From Acinetobacter tandoii DSM 14970 = CIP 107469 (GTDB lineage Bacteria > Pseudomonadota > Gammaproteobacteria > Pseudomonadales > Moraxellaceae), in the NCBI RefSeq assembly GCF_000400735.1, contig NZ_KE007371.1, forward strand, positions 357,962 to 421,961: DNA of 64,000 nt, written 5' to 3'. The position numbers were made by a program, and so were the translations under genes. Below the pieces are notes generated by a model. It worked only from the letters and a program-made list of their open reading frames with translations, did not search any database and was not told where the DNA came from. Below, piece by piece: positions 1-9,192 of the stretch. Position 1 is the first letter of the stretch. Each line of letters begins with the position of its first letter.

Positions 1-1
1 G

Positions 2-448
2 AACAGTGTCGCAAGCCAACGCTTAAATCAGGGTAAAGATGCCTTACTAGATAGCCCTCAAGTGCTGAATTTTATTCGCGGTGCGGTAGTGATTTTATGT
101 GATGCCATCAAAGCAGATTTGATGCAGCCTGATTCAGGTATTGCAGCCAACCTACGCGTGGCAATTCAACAGGTTGGAGAGAATATCATTGCCAATCAGG
201 CTGTTCGCCAGTTATTAAATGATCGCATGAGCGGTTTGGCGGTTAATTTGAGTGATCAATACAGTGAAAAAGTGATTCGTTTTATTAGCGAACGCATTCA
301 TGAATGGGACTCACGCGAGATGATTGGTAAAATTGAAAATGAGGTCGGTGGCGACCTGCATATGATTCGCGTGAATGGCGTGGTGGTGGGTGCCTTTATT
401 GGTCTCGCACTGGGGATTATTCGTGCTGTGGTCGATTATTTGCTCTAG
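2..448 (+). CDS. DUF445 family membrane protein, C-terminal part
   Basis: The frame is open from the left edge, so the true start lies outside the window; the GTG at 62 is internal. About 148 C-terminal residues remain. The last 30 or so form one hydrophobic segment with small residues (VNGVVVGAFIGLALGII), just before the stop, as in the YjiN/DUF445 family, where a terminal membrane anchor follows a long helical region. Conserved-looking text such as VRVNGVVVGAFIGL-type ends is typical of the family. The biochemical function of DUF445 proteins is not established. The next gene starts 100 bases downstream on the same strand. The family call is fairly secure; the N-terminal half cannot be assessed. 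Confidence 0.75.
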   Translation, partial: NSVASQRLNQGKDALLDSPQVLNFIRGAVVILCDAIKADLMQPDSGIAANLRVAIQQVGENIIANQAVRQLLNDRMSGLAVNLSDQYSEKVIRFISERIHEWDSREMIGKIENEVGGDLHMIRVNGVVVGAFIGLALGIIRAVVDYLL

Positions 449-548
449 TTTACGACACGGTTCAGACAAAGAAAAAATAGATTTAAACTTGTACAAACCT
501 TGCAACATGCTAAATTAAATCGGTTTATTCTTCCTTGAGTCTGCGGTC

Positions 549-1703
549 ATGCTTAAAATTCATTCCAAACTTCCTGCCCAAGGAGTCACGATTTTTAGCC
601 AGATGACTGCCATGGCACAACGGCTGAATGCACTCAATTTATCACAGGGCTTTCCAGACTTTGCTCCCCCGCAAGCCTTGGTTGAAGCCTTAAGCCATGC
701 GACCTTACACGGTTCCAATCAATATGCAGCAGGCGATGGTTTACTCAGCCTACGCCAACAAGTCGCGCAACAATTTCTACAGCGCGATCAACTACAGATC
801 GATCCCATCCATGAAATCACCATTACACCTGGGGCGACCATTGCCCTGTTTAGTGCCATTCAAGCCATTGTGCATGCGGGTGATGAAGTCATTGTGTTTG
901 ATCCGAGCTATGACAGCTATGCACCAAGTATTGCTTTGGTCGGTGCAAAAGCAGTTCATATTCCTTTAATGGCACCGCATTTTCATGTGGACTGGAACCG
1001 AGTTGCCAACGCAATTAATGCCAAAACCCGCATGATCATTGTCAATACGCCACATAATCCAACTGGGGCGATTTGGTCCAAACAAGATTGGCAACAGCTG
1101 ATTCAACTGATCCAAAATCGCAATATTGTGGTGCTCTCAGATGAGGTCTATGAACACTTGGTATACGATGGACAACAGCACTATTCGGCCTTGTCTTTTC
1201 CAGAACTACGTGAACGGTGTTTTGTGGTCGGTTCATTCGGAAAAACCTTCCATGTGACTGGTTGGAAAACAGGGTATTGTGTGGCTACGCCTGAGTTGAT
1301 GCGGGTCTTTCGTCAAGTTTATCAATTTGCCAATTTTTGTGGGGTCACTCCAGTTCAAGTGGCTTTAGCACAGTACATGCAAGAATATCCTGAACATATT
1401 CAGCAGCTTGCTCGTTTTTATCAGCAGAAACGTGATTTATTCAATGCGAGTTTAGCAGCTTCCCGATTTACATTGACGCCGTCTCAAGGCACCTATTTCC
1501 AAAGTTTGGATTATCGTGCAATTCGCCCCGATTTGAATGATGTTGACATGTGCCACTTCCTTGCAGAACAGCATGGCATTGTAGCGATTCCCATTTCCGT
1601 GTTTTATCAGCAACCATCTGAAGATTTGAAACTGATTCGCTTTTGCTTTGCCAAAACCGAACAGACCTTGACCCAAGCCACCCAAATTCTTAGTGCGGTT
1701 TAA
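549..1703 (+). CDS. PLP-dependent aminotransferase, methionine aminotransferase (YbdL) type
   Basis: 384 residues, a usual length for class I/II fold-type I aminotransferases. The N-terminus has the LSQGFPDFAPP motif typical of kynurenine/methionine aminotransferase-like enzymes. NTPHNPTGAIW is the conserved Asn-Pro-x-Gly loop, DEVYEHLVYDG holds the PLP-binding Asp and Tyr, and SFGKTFHVTGWKTGY carries the Schiff-base lysine at residue 232. Known YbdL-type enzymes transaminate methionine and some aromatic amino acids with 2-oxo acids in the cytoplasm, so a role in methionine salvage or catabolism is plausible. The exact substrate is inferred from overall resemblance. The gene stands alone between the DUF445 gene and a MATE exporter. 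Confidence 0.85.
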   Translation: MLKIHSKLPAQGVTIFSQMTAMAQRLNALNLSQGFPDFAPPQALVEALSHATLHGSNQYAAGDGLLSLRQQVAQQFLQRDQLQIDPIHEITITPGATIALFSAIQAIVHAGDEVIVFDPSYDSYAPSIALVGAKAVHIPLMAPHFHVDWNRVANAINAKTRMIIVNTPHNPTGAIWSKQDWQQLIQLIQNRNIVVLSDEVYEHLVYDGQQHYSALSFPELRERCFVVGSFGKTFHVTGWKTGYCVATPELMRVFRQVYQFANFCGVTPVQVALAQYMQEYPEHIQQLARFYQQKRDLFNASLAASRFTLTPSQGTYFQSLDYRAIRPDLNDVDMCHFLAEQHGIVAIPISVFYQQPSEDLKLIRFCFAKTEQTLTQATQILSAV

Positions 1704-1830
1704 AGCCCATCCAAGCATAAAAATACGCTCTGCAATATGACTTTGCTTACTGAAATACATCCATTTTTTCTATGCTAACTGTGCTAGGGTAAGCTGAAGA
1801 AACACGATAAAAAAGAGCACAGGATTATCT

Positions 1831-3198
1831 ATGTCGGCACACAACCCTTTGGTGCAACATCAAAAGCTATGGAAAGCCTTTTTTATTTTTCTTATGCCGT
1901 TGATTGCCACCAATATTCTGCAAAATCTATCAGGGACAATTAATACGGTCTTTGTCGGGCAGATGATGGGGGTACAAGCGATTGCCGCAGTGGCGGTATT
2001 TTTTCCGATTTTGTTCTTTTTAATGGCCTTTGTGATTGGTTTGTCCGCAGGTTCAACCGTACTGATTGGACAAGCATGGGGTGCACAGAATATAGAAAAA
2101 GTGCGGGCGGTGGTCGGCTCGACCCTATTTATGACCCTGATTGGTGGAAGTATCATTGCCCTACTAGGGGTAGTATTTTCCCGCCATGTGTTATTGGCAT
2201 TGGGTACGGATGAAGCCGTCATGCATTTGTCCTTGCCTTATGTGCAGTGGATGCTCGCAGGTAGCCCTTTATTATTTATCTATATTATTTATACCTCCAT
2301 TTTACGCGGTGTGGGCGATAGCACTACCCCTTTAATCGCTTCAGGCATGACCATTTTAGTAGGTCTTTGTGTGACTCCTGTCTTGATTGCAGGCTATTGG
2401 GGCTTTCCTCGACTGGGAATTGTTGCACCTGCGATTGCATCGACCCTAGGTTTTGTTTCCGTTCTCATTTTCTTATATTTTTATCTGGGCTATAAACGCC
2501 ACCCTCTTAGACTCGACGCGCAAATGCTGCGTCATATTCGTTTTGACCGCCAACTGTGTCAAATTATTTTACGCCTCGGTATTCCAACTGGGATACAAAT
2601 GGTCACGACTTCGGTTGCTGGTTTGGTGATTGTAGGATTAGTCAATCGTCATGGTGCTGATGCGACTGCTGCCTATGGAGCTGTGAATCAGGTTCTGAAT
2701 TATATTCAGTTTCCTGCACTTTCGATTGCGATTGCTGCATCGATTTTTGCCGCTCAAGCGATTGGCGCTGGAAAGTCAGAATTACTCTCCAAAGTTACAC
2801 GTACCGCACTCGGGATGAATATTGCGATTACAGGATTATTGGTGGTCTTGGGCTATCTATTTTCAAAATATCTCATGGCACTTTTTATCACAGATCACGC
2901 TGTAGTCGAACTGGGTCAACAGCTTTTGTTTATTGTGTTATGGTCCATTTTATTCTTTGGTGCCAGCGCGATTTTTGCTTCGATTATGCGTGCCAGTGGT
3001 ACCGTCACCGTTCCGATGATCATCAACATTGTTGCCATTATTGCTATTGAAGTTCCCTGCGCTTATTTATTTAGTGACTGGTGGGGGCTACAAGGTATCT
3101 GGTATGCCTATGCACTTGCCTTTGTGTGCCTATGTGTGATGCAAGGTCTGTATTATCAATTTGTCTGGAAAAAGAAAACCGTAGAAAGCCTAATTTGA
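1831..3198 (+). CDS. MATE family multidrug efflux protein
   Basis: 455 residues with about 12 hydrophobic segments in two similar halves, the standard MATE layout. The N-terminal half has the family pattern NTVFVGQMMGVQAIAAVAVFFP, and the second half repeats it around residues 245-300. MATE proteins export cationic drugs and dyes in exchange for Na+ or H+ across the inner membrane. AGGAT 5-9 bases ahead of the ATG serves as ribosome binding site. The gene is monocistronic and ends at a hairpin shared with the convergent SDR gene. The substrate range and closeness to AbeM or NorM cannot be judged by eye. Confidence 0.85.
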   Translation: MSAHNPLVQHQKLWKAFFIFLMPLIATNILQNLSGTINTVFVGQMMGVQAIAAVAVFFPILFFLMAFVIGLSAGSTVLIGQAWGAQNIEKVRAVVGSTLFMTLIGGSIIALLGVVFSRHVLLALGTDEAVMHLSLPYVQWMLAGSPLLFIYIIYTSILRGVGDSTTPLIASGMTILVGLCVTPVLIAGYWGFPRLGIVAPAIASTLGFVSVLIFLYFYLGYKRHPLRLDAQMLRHIRFDRQLCQIILRLGIPTGIQMVTTSVAGLVIVGLVNRHGADATAAYGAVNQVLNYIQFPALSIAIAASIFAAQAIGAGKSELLSKVTRTALGMNIAITGLLVVLGYLFSKYLMALFITDHAVVELGQQLLFIVLWSILFFGASAIFASIMRASGTVTVPMIINIVAIIAIEVPCAYLFSDWWGLQGIWYAYALAFVCLCVMQGLYYQFVWKKKTVESLI

Positions 3199-3206
3199 TA
3201 GCCCGT

Positions 3207-3252
3207 AAATAAAAAGCAGGTGCTGATCTTCAGATCAACACCTGCTTATTTA
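3207..3252. terminator. bidirectional Rho-independent terminator between MATE and SDR genes
   Basis: The arms AAGCAGGTGCTGATCT and AGATCAACACCTGCTT pair almost perfectly, with one mismatch and a two-base centre, and are flanked by A-rich and T-rich tracts on either side. It lies between two convergent genes and can serve both. Confidence 0.85.
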
Positions 3253-3261
3253 CTCAGCTTG

Positions 3262-4101
3262 TTATTTAAATCGCTTGCTCAATGACGTCGCCATAGCCGT
3301 CACTTTTTGATAGCCTGTTGGCAAAATACGCTGAATTAGATCTAAAGATTTAGCATCATTGCCAATCAATACACGACGCTTATCCTTTTGTACCGCCGCT
3401 AAAATTTGACGTGCCGCTTCTTCAGGTAGAATACGTAATAACTTGTTAAATGTGCGTGCCGATTTTTCTGGGTTCATCCCCAAGCTACGCAAACTGTCAT
3501 TCATACGCGCATCATTGGCAATATTGGTGCGAATACCACCTGGGTGGACACACAACGCGCTAACCCCACAATTTTCAATATCCAGTTCCTGACGTAGGGA
3601 TTCGGTAAAACCACGCACCGCAAATTTGGTGGCATTATAAGCCGATTGGGTAGGTTGAGCCGTTAAGCCGAACAAGCTAGAAATGTTGATGATATGACCA
3701 TCGCCTGTTTGCTTAATCAATGGTAAAAACTCTTTGGTCCCGTACACCACGCCCCAAAAATTAATCCCCACAATCCATTCCAGTTCATCATAACTCGCAC
3801 CTTCTACTGTCGAGCCCAACGCCACCCCAGCATTGTTAAAAATCATATTGACTGAACCATGATTTTGTACCGTTTCTTCTGCCCAAGCACGCATGGCTTC
3901 ACGATCCGACACATCCAGTTTTTTGGTGGTCACTCGAACATTGCTGTCTTTGAGTAATTCTACGGTTTTTGCCAAACCTTGCTCATTAATATCACTTAAA
4001 GAAAGGTGGCAACCTTGCTTGGCTAAAAGCAATGCCAACTGTTGACCAATCCCTGAACCCGCACCTGTTACAGCGGCGACTTTATTGTTAAATGTTTTCA
4101 T
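3262..4101 (-). CDS. short-chain dehydrogenase/reductase (SDR)
   Basis: 279 residues of classical SDR type. The cofactor motif TGAGSGIG is at residues 12-19, NNAG at 89-92, a catalytic Ser at 141 or 142, Tyr155 and Lys159 (YNATK). Such enzymes oxidise or reduce alcohols and ketones with NAD(P)(H); the substrate is unknown. The C-terminal region with conserved basic residues (KDKRRVLIGNDAK) resembles SDRs seen in lipid or alkane metabolism clusters, but that is weak. It is divergent from a TetR gene, and a perfect inverted repeat lies about 90 bases upstream, so repression by that TetR is likely. Confidence 0.85.
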   Translation of the reverse strand: MKTFNNKVAAVTGAGSGIGQQLALLLAKQGCHLSLSDINEQGLAKTVELLKDSNVRVTTKKLDVSDREAMRAWAEETVQNHGSVNMIFNNAGVALGSTVEGASYDELEWIVGINFWGVVYGTKEFLPLIKQTGDGHIINISSLFGLTAQPTQSAYNATKFAVRGFTESLRQELDIENCGVSALCVHPGGIRTNIANDARMNDSLRSLGMNPEKSARTFNKLLRILPEEAARQILAAVQKDKRRVLIGNDAKSLDLIQRILPTGYQKVTAMATSLSKRFK

Positions 4102-4188
4102 TTTCTTTCCTTATTGGTTCCTAAGGCGGTATGACAAAGCTACCCCCATTCTTTTATGCATGATGCGAAAGACTCTCTCAATATAAAT

Positions 4189-4208
4189 TTGACAATAACC
4201 ATTGTCAA
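4189..4208. promoter_or_regulatory. candidate TetR operator between SDR and TetR genes
   Basis: TTGACAAT and ATTGTCAA form a perfect 8-bp inverted repeat separated by AACC. It lies between two divergent start codons, the usual place for a TetR-family operator. A second, separate palindrome, CAACAATTGTTG, lies at 4264-4275, closer to the regulator. Confidence 0.6.
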
Positions 4209-4311
4209 TAAATGTCTGATGAATCTCCTTTCGGTCAAACTCCGCGTTTAATTTAGGCATTTGCAACAATTGTTGTTAAACTATAAGCGGTCTTTGCTAC
4301 GTTTTATCTTT

Positions 4312-4998
4312 ATGACTTATTCCAATACCAACGATGCAGGAAAAAATAACCAACCGTTAAAAAATAAAGAACGCCAGTTTAAAGGGCTGTCTTTGACTGA
4401 ACGTCAGCAGGCACGCCGTGAAAAACTCATCGAGGCTGGTATTGAAGTTTATGGCACCCATGGTTTTTTTGCGGTCACGGTCAAAGACATTTGCAATGAA
4501 GCCAAACTGACCGAACGCTATTTTTATGAATCTTTTAAAAAGAGTGATCAACTCTTCCAAACCATCTTTTTAAAACTGATTGATGAACTGCAACAAAATG
4601 TCATGCAAGCGATTATGCAAGCCTCAAACAGTCATGAAAAAATGGTCGATGCCGGCTTAACCGCCCTACTCACCACGCTCAAAGACAACCCACGTATGGC
4701 ACGTATTATTTATATCGATGCTATGCTGGTACAAGAACTGCATAACCAAGCCACCATTCACGAAACCATGTTGCGTTTTGACCGTATGATTCATGCTTTT
4801 GTCATGTTGATGATGCCGAATATCCCGCATTCAGAACGTGAAATTTCATGGGTTTCTACAGGCTTAAATGGTTATGTTACCCAGATTGCGATTCGTTGGG
4901 TCATCAGTGGCTTTAAACAGTCTCTGGACGATGTATTGGCATCATGTCGAGTGGTTTTTTTAGCTCTACTCGAATCATTTTCTGAGAAAAAAAATTAA
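4312..4998 (+). CDS. TetR/AcrR family transcriptional regulator
   Basis: The start at ATG 4312 gives 228 residues; an open frame extends to a TTG at 4261, but those extra residues look unlike a TetR N-terminus. The HTH lies near residues 30-75: RREKLIEAGIEVYGTHGF, VTVKDICNEAKLTERYFYESF. The C-terminal ligand domain is about 150 residues and is of the type with a WVSTGLNGYVTQIAIRWV stretch, also seen in regulators next to SDR or fatty-acid genes. It probably represses the divergent SDR gene and itself through the inverted repeat at 4189-4208. Inducer unknown. Confidence 0.85.
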   Translation: MTYSNTNDAGKNNQPLKNKERQFKGLSLTERQQARREKLIEAGIEVYGTHGFFAVTVKDICNEAKLTERYFYESFKKSDQLFQTIFLKLIDELQQNVMQAIMQASNSHEKMVDAGLTALLTTLKDNPRMARIIYIDAMLVQELHNQATIHETMLRFDRMIHAFVMLMMPNIPHSEREISWVSTGLNGYVTQIAIRWVISGFKQSLDDVLASCRVVFLALLESFSEKKN

Positions 4999-5130
4999 AT
5001 TACAGCAATTTAATTTTTACAAAAGAATTGAACCAGATTTGAACTCAGCCATTAAGTTTGTCTAAAATTGTTCACGAATTAGACTAAAAATTGTCACAAA
5101 ACTTTGCGAAAATTGGGATTCTGCCCTATT

Positions 5131-5179
5131 CTGCAATGATACTGTCATAATTAATCTTTGTAATAAGCCTGTCATAAAT
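5131..5179 (+). promoter_or_regulatory. two Pho-box-like PhoB sites upstream of phoB
   Basis: Two units match the Pho box layout of 7-bp repeats every 11 bp. The first is CTGCAAT, GATA, CTGTCAT (5131-5148). The second is TTGTAAT, AAGC, CTGTCAT (5158-5175). Each ends in the same CTGTCATAA, 27 bp apart. They end about 40 bp before the phoB start, consistent with autoregulation by phosphorylated PhoB. Confidence 0.75.
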
Positions 5180-5219
5180 AAAAAACGGCCTACCGTTATC
5201 ATCAATAGGATATTGCGTT

Positions 5220-5930
5220 GTGAAAGATGACTACATACTAATCGTCGATGACGAACTTCCAATTAGAGAGATGATTCATACCTCTTTGGATATGGCAGGC
5301 TTTCAATGCTTACAGGCAGAAGATGCAAAACAGGCGCATCAAATGATTGTCGATCAACGCCCAGCGTTAATTCTGCTCGACTGGATGATGCCTGGTGGTG
5401 TCAGCGGTGTCGATCTCTGCCGTCGCCTTAAACGCGATGAAAATTTATCTGAAATTCCTGTGATTATGCTCACTGCACGCGGAGAGGAAGACCATAAAGT
5501 CCAAGGTCTCGATGCTGGTGCAGATGACTACATGACCAAACCTTTTTCGACACGCGAATTGGTATCGCGCATTAAAGCTGTTCTGCGTCGCGCCAATGCT
5601 CTGAGTGGAGAAAAAACCATTGATGCCAATGGTTTATTGCTTGACCCAGTTAGCCAACGCGTGAGTTTTGGCAATAATATTCTAGAAATGGGTCCAACTG
5701 AATATCGTTTATTGGCTTTCTTCATGACGCATCCTGAGCGTGCTTATACCCGTGCGCAACTGCTTGATCAAGTTTGGGGTGGAAATGTTTATATTGAAGA
5801 CCGTACTATTGATGTCCATATTCGCCGTTTACGCAAAGTCTTAGAACCCTATGGTGCAGACCGTTTTGTTCAAACCGTGCGTGGAACGGGTTACCGCTTC
5901 TCCACTCGTGCTGATGTAGCTTTAGGTTAA
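5220..5930 (+). CDS. phoB: phosphate regulon response regulator PhoB
   Basis: 236 residues, the usual PhoB length, from a GTG start. The receiver domain has the acidic pair at residues 10-12, the phosphoacceptor Asp54 (LLDWMMPG), Thr85 and Lys107 (TKPF). The OmpR/PhoB winged helix covers about 135-230, with the typical GPTEYRLLAFFMTHPERAYTR and RTIDVHIRRLRKVLEPYG text. phoR follows 10 bases after the stop, so the two are co-transcribed. When phosphate is scarce PhoB activates genes with Pho boxes; here such boxes lie upstream of phoB itself and of ppk1. Confidence 0.95.
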   Translation: MKDDYILIVDDELPIREMIHTSLDMAGFQCLQAEDAKQAHQMIVDQRPALILLDWMMPGGVSGVDLCRRLKRDENLSEIPVIMLTARGEEDHKVQGLDAGADDYMTKPFSTRELVSRIKAVLRRANALSGEKTIDANGLLLDPVSQRVSFGNNILEMGPTEYRLLAFFMTHPERAYTRAQLLDQVWGGNVYIEDRTIDVHIRRLRKVLEPYGADRFVQTVRGTGYRFSTRADVALG

Positions 5931-5940
5931 TTTTAGTTTT

Positions 5941-7299
5941 ATGTATGAACCCTACCCTGTCCCCGAACTGGCGCGTGAGCATCAAAAATTCCGTTACAGC
6001 AGTTTATGGATATTTGCCAAACAAGATTTACGTTTACTGGTTTTTCTATTGCTGATTGCAAGCTTGATCGGGTTTGGCATCGGGTATTTTTGGGTTTGTA
6101 TTTTTACTGCTTTTACTATTTTCTTCGGTTTCCAACTGCGCTCTTTGTACTTGGTCAATGAATGGATTTCTAACCGTCCTTATGATGTTCCGCCCAATTT
6201 AAATGGCATCTGGGGAGCATTATTATTTAATGTCTATCGTGCACAGCGCCAAGAACGTATTGTTCAAGCCGAAATGGTTGGTTTGATTGACCGTGCACAA
6301 TCCTCTTTGGTGGCACTGGCAGAAGCCGTGGTGTTAATTGATGAGTCACATCAAATTGAATGGTGGAATCCCGCGGCAGAAAAATTATTGGGCATTCAGG
6401 CGCTAGATCGTGGTCGCAATATTATGACCATTCTACGCCAGCCAAGTTTTATTGAATATTTCAAACAAAGCGATCAAATCCCTGATGGGATTAAAATGAA
6501 ATCCTCAGTGTTTGAAGATCATTACGTACAAATCAAAATGACTCGCTTTGGCGGTGAAAGCCGTCTTTTAGTGGCGTATGACGTGACTCGGATGCATAAC
6601 TTGGAGCAAATGCGTAAAGATTTTGTCGATAATATTTCACATGAATTACGCACGCCTTTAACAGTGCTCAGTGGTTATATTGAAACCTTTACCGACCAAG
6701 AAGACTTAAATCCGCGTTGGAAACGCGCGTTTGAGCAAATGCAGGCACAGACCAAACGCATGAATGCCTTGGTCAATGACCTGTTGCTGTTATCCCGTTT
6801 GGAAAATAACAAGCAAATTGCCAAAAACCAGATTATTGAAATGCCCAGCCTGATGAATCAATTGTTTGATGATGCGCAGGCCTATAACGTGGATTATGGT
6901 CATACGCTGAATCTGGACATCGACAGTCATTGTGACCTGATTGGCTCCGATACCGAATTGGCCAGTGCCTTTAGCAACCTCATCACCAATGCCATTAAAT
7001 ACACCCCAAAAGGCGGTACCATTACCATGGGTTGGCATGATGATGGTGAACATGGTTATTTCACTGTTGAAGATACGGGTATTGGTATTGATCCGAAACA
7101 TTTGCCACGTTTAACCGAACGCTTCTATCGTGTGGATAGCGCACGTAGTCGTCAAACCGGTGGAACGGGTTTAGGACTGGCGATTGTGAAACACGTACTG
7201 ATGCAGCACAACGCACATTTAGAAATTGAATCCAAAGAGAATCAAGGCTCGACCTTTAAAGTGGTTTTTCCGAAAGAACGCCTGTACCACTTGAGCTAA
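5941..7299 (+). CDS. phoR: phosphate regulon sensor histidine kinase PhoR
   Basis: 452 residues. Two adjacent membrane segments at about 30-65 with almost no periplasmic loop, as in PhoR, which senses phosphate through the Pst-PhoU complex. A PAS domain spans about 115-220. The phosphoacceptor is His234 in NISHELRTPL, the N box is NLITNAIKYTPKGG (about 347-360), and DTGIGI and GGTGLGLAI are the G1 and G2 boxes. It phosphorylates PhoB at low phosphate and dephosphorylates it at high phosphate. It is the second gene of the phoBR operon. Confidence 0.95.
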   Translation: MYEPYPVPELAREHQKFRYSSLWIFAKQDLRLLVFLLLIASLIGFGIGYFWVCIFTAFTIFFGFQLRSLYLVNEWISNRPYDVPPNLNGIWGALLFNVYRAQRQERIVQAEMVGLIDRAQSSLVALAEAVVLIDESHQIEWWNPAAEKLLGIQALDRGRNIMTILRQPSFIEYFKQSDQIPDGIKMKSSVFEDHYVQIKMTRFGGESRLLVAYDVTRMHNLEQMRKDFVDNISHELRTPLTVLSGYIETFTDQEDLNPRWKRAFEQMQAQTKRMNALVNDLLLLSRLENNKQIAKNQIIEMPSLMNQLFDDAQAYNVDYGHTLNLDIDSHCDLIGSDTELASAFSNLITNAIKYTPKGGTITMGWHDDGEHGYFTVEDTGIGIDPKHLPRLTERFYRVDSARSRQTGGTGLGLAIVKHVLMQHNAHLEIESKENQGSTFKVVFPKERLYHLS

Positions 7300-7347
7300 A
7301 AATTGTTTTATTCAGCAATGATTATTATATGATTTAAAAAATAAGGA

Positions 7348-7378
7348 TTGAGATGGTTGCATCGAACAACCATCTCAA
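7348..7378 (-). terminator. Rho-independent terminator of the rhodanese-psd operon
   Basis: TTGAGATGGTTG and CAACCATCTCAA form a perfect 12-bp stem. Read on the minus strand it follows the psd stop by 9 bases and leads into a T-rich run after CCTTA. On the plus strand no T run follows, so it mainly serves psd. Confidence 0.75.
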
Positions 7379-7386
7379 AGCCATCA

Positions 7387-8238
7387 TTACAGGGTATGTC
7401 CCAATGCTTCGCCCATCACTACCGTCGAATTGGCTTTAAACTGGGCATCCCACTGCATTTTATTTTGTTCAAACAAGACAATTGCCGTCGAACCTAAGTA
7501 AAAACGTCCTAGCTCTGCACCTTTTTCAAGGAATAGATTGTGCTGGTTCAACTCTAAACGCCCCGTCGGTTTCACTTTGCCTGTCGCAACCGTTTCGATG
7601 CCTGCCACAATCATCGCACCGACTAACACCACTGCCATACGCCCCAATTCGGTATCGAACAGGCACACCATACGCTCATTACGTGCGAACAAACCTGGAA
7701 TATTTTCAGCCGTTGTCTGGTTCACAGAGAACAATTCACCAGGTACGTATAAGGTTTCTGTGAGCGTACCTGCAAACGGCATATGTACACGGTGATAATC
7801 ACGCGGAGATAAATATACCGTAGCAAATTCACCGTGTTTGAATGGCTCTGCTAATTGAGGATCCGCAATCAGTTTTTCAACCGAAAAACTTTGCCCTTTG
7901 GCTTGAAACACTTCACCAGACTCAATATGCCCCAATTGTGAAATTGCCCCATCGGCAGGAGACACGATGCTTGTCTCATCGGCATCAATCTCACGTACAC
8001 CCTCTTGCAAAGCTCGGGTAAAAAATTCATTGAATGACTTGTATTTCAACGCATTTTTTTGCTCTGCAATTGACATATCAATGCCATATTGCGCTTTAAA
8101 TGCAGAAATTGCCGTGTTTTTAATCAATGGATGTTCACTGGCAGCAATCTTACCTACCACACGCGAGAGTTGATGTTGTGGCACAACACGTTGCGCCTGA
8201 ATAAAGAATTGTTTTGTTAAACGCGAGGTGAGGCTCAA
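7387..8238 (-). CDS. psd: phosphatidylserine decarboxylase proenzyme
   Basis: 283 residues, the normal length of bacterial Psd. The self-cleavage motif LGST is at residues 248-251; Ser250 becomes the pyruvoyl cofactor, splitting the chain into a long beta and a short alpha subunit. The conserved FATVYLSPRDYHRVHMPF region and FARNERMVC are present. It makes phosphatidylethanolamine at the inner membrane. The start overlaps the end of the upstream rhodanese gene by 4 bases, which implies translational coupling. Confidence 0.96.
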   Translation of the reverse strand: MSLTSRLTKQFFIQAQRVVPQHQLSRVVGKIAASEHPLIKNTAISAFKAQYGIDMSIAEQKNALKYKSFNEFFTRALQEGVREIDADETSIVSPADGAISQLGHIESGEVFQAKGQSFSVEKLIADPQLAEPFKHGEFATVYLSPRDYHRVHMPFAGTLTETLYVPGELFSVNQTTAENIPGLFARNERMVCLFDTELGRMAVVLVGAMIVAGIETVATGKVKPTGRLELNQHNLFLEKGAELGRFYLGSTAIVLFEQNKMQWDAQFKANSTVVMGEALGHTL

Positions 8239-9083
8239 GACGGTAACTCTCCAGTAACGATTGGACTATCGAGGCGATTGCCCCATTCACTCCACGCACC
8301 ATCATAAGCTCGAATATTCCAACCCAATACACGACCCAAAATATAAGCCAAACCTGAACGATGATGTGACTGACAGTACACCACGACAGGTTCTTGTAAA
8401 TTGAAACCTTGTTGTTCTAAGCGTTGTTGTGTGCGTTCTAAAGCATGCAATTTTAAATGATTTTCACGGTTAAGTGCAGTACTCCATTCAAAATGGCGCG
8501 CATTTGGAATATGACCACCGCGTCGTGCTGCTAATCTTAAACCCGTATATTCATCTTCAGTTCGACAATCCCAAAGCTGAATGGCCTGTTGCTGTACCAA
8601 AGACAACAACTCGGGATATTCAATACGGACTTGATCTTGTGCAGCCAAATTGACTTGCACTAAGGATTCTACAGGAGCGAATTGCTCCTGTTCTGAAGTC
8701 GTGGGCAAACCTTGCCCTAACCATGCATGAATACCGCCATTGAGCAGCGAGGTATTATAAAAACCCAAGCAATGCAAATTCCAGATCAATCGCCCAGCCC
8801 AAGCGCCACCTTCATCGTCATAAACCACCACATGATGTTCAGGACTAATATTTAAATACTGAATCAGTGCCTGCAAACCTTCAGCATGAGGTAACAAGCC
8901 CGTTGCATTTTCTTCTTGACGCAACAACTGCGCGGGTTTAAGCGGAATCGCATGTGGAATATGCAACTGCTCATAGACTGAACTTCGACTTAAATCCACA
9001 ATACGTAATTTTTTATTGTCTAAATGTGGAAGTAGCTCTTCCACCTCGATTAATAAACCCAAATTTAGCGTAGATTCCGTCAT
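8235..9083 (-). CDS. rhodanese-like sulfurtransferase with two domains
   Basis: 282 residues with tandem rhodanese domains. The N-terminal domain is inactive-looking; the C-terminal domain has the active-site cysteine at 237 in VVVYCQSHHRSG. The loop CQSHHR differs from the thiosulfate (CRKGVT) and mercaptopyruvate (CGSGVT) loops of classical enzymes, so the sulfur donor is uncertain. VVVYDDEGGAWAGR in the first domain is typical of tandem rhodaneses. It shares a transcript with psd (4-base overlap), an arrangement I take to be characteristic of Acinetobacter; there is no obvious metabolic link. Confidence 0.85.
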   Translation of the reverse strand: MTESTLNLGLLIEVEELLPHLDNKKLRIVDLSRSSVYEQLHIPHAIPLKPAQLLRQEENATGLLPHAEGLQALIQYLNISPEHHVVVYDDEGGAWAGRLIWNLHCLGFYNTSLLNGGIHAWLGQGLPTTSEQEQFAPVESLVQVNLAAQDQVRIEYPELLSLVQQQAIQLWDCRTEDEYTGLRLAARRGGHIPNARHFEWSTALNRENHLKLHALERTQQRLEQQGFNLQEPVVVYCQSHHRSGLAYILGRVLGWNIRAYDGAWSEWGNRLDSPIVTGELPS

Positions 9084-9192
9084 CTTTTTTACACGTTTTG
9101 TTCTGGCAACAGCTTGATCTTAGCATAAGCCCATGTCTACCAACTGCCGATTTTCCTAGAGATCATTGCAGAAAATCAGCAATATAAATCAA

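Noticed and set aside
8235..9083. Rhodanese as a classical thiosulfate or mercaptopyruvate sulfurtransferase
   Set aside because: The active-site loop CQSHHR fits neither class well, so no specific gene name is given.
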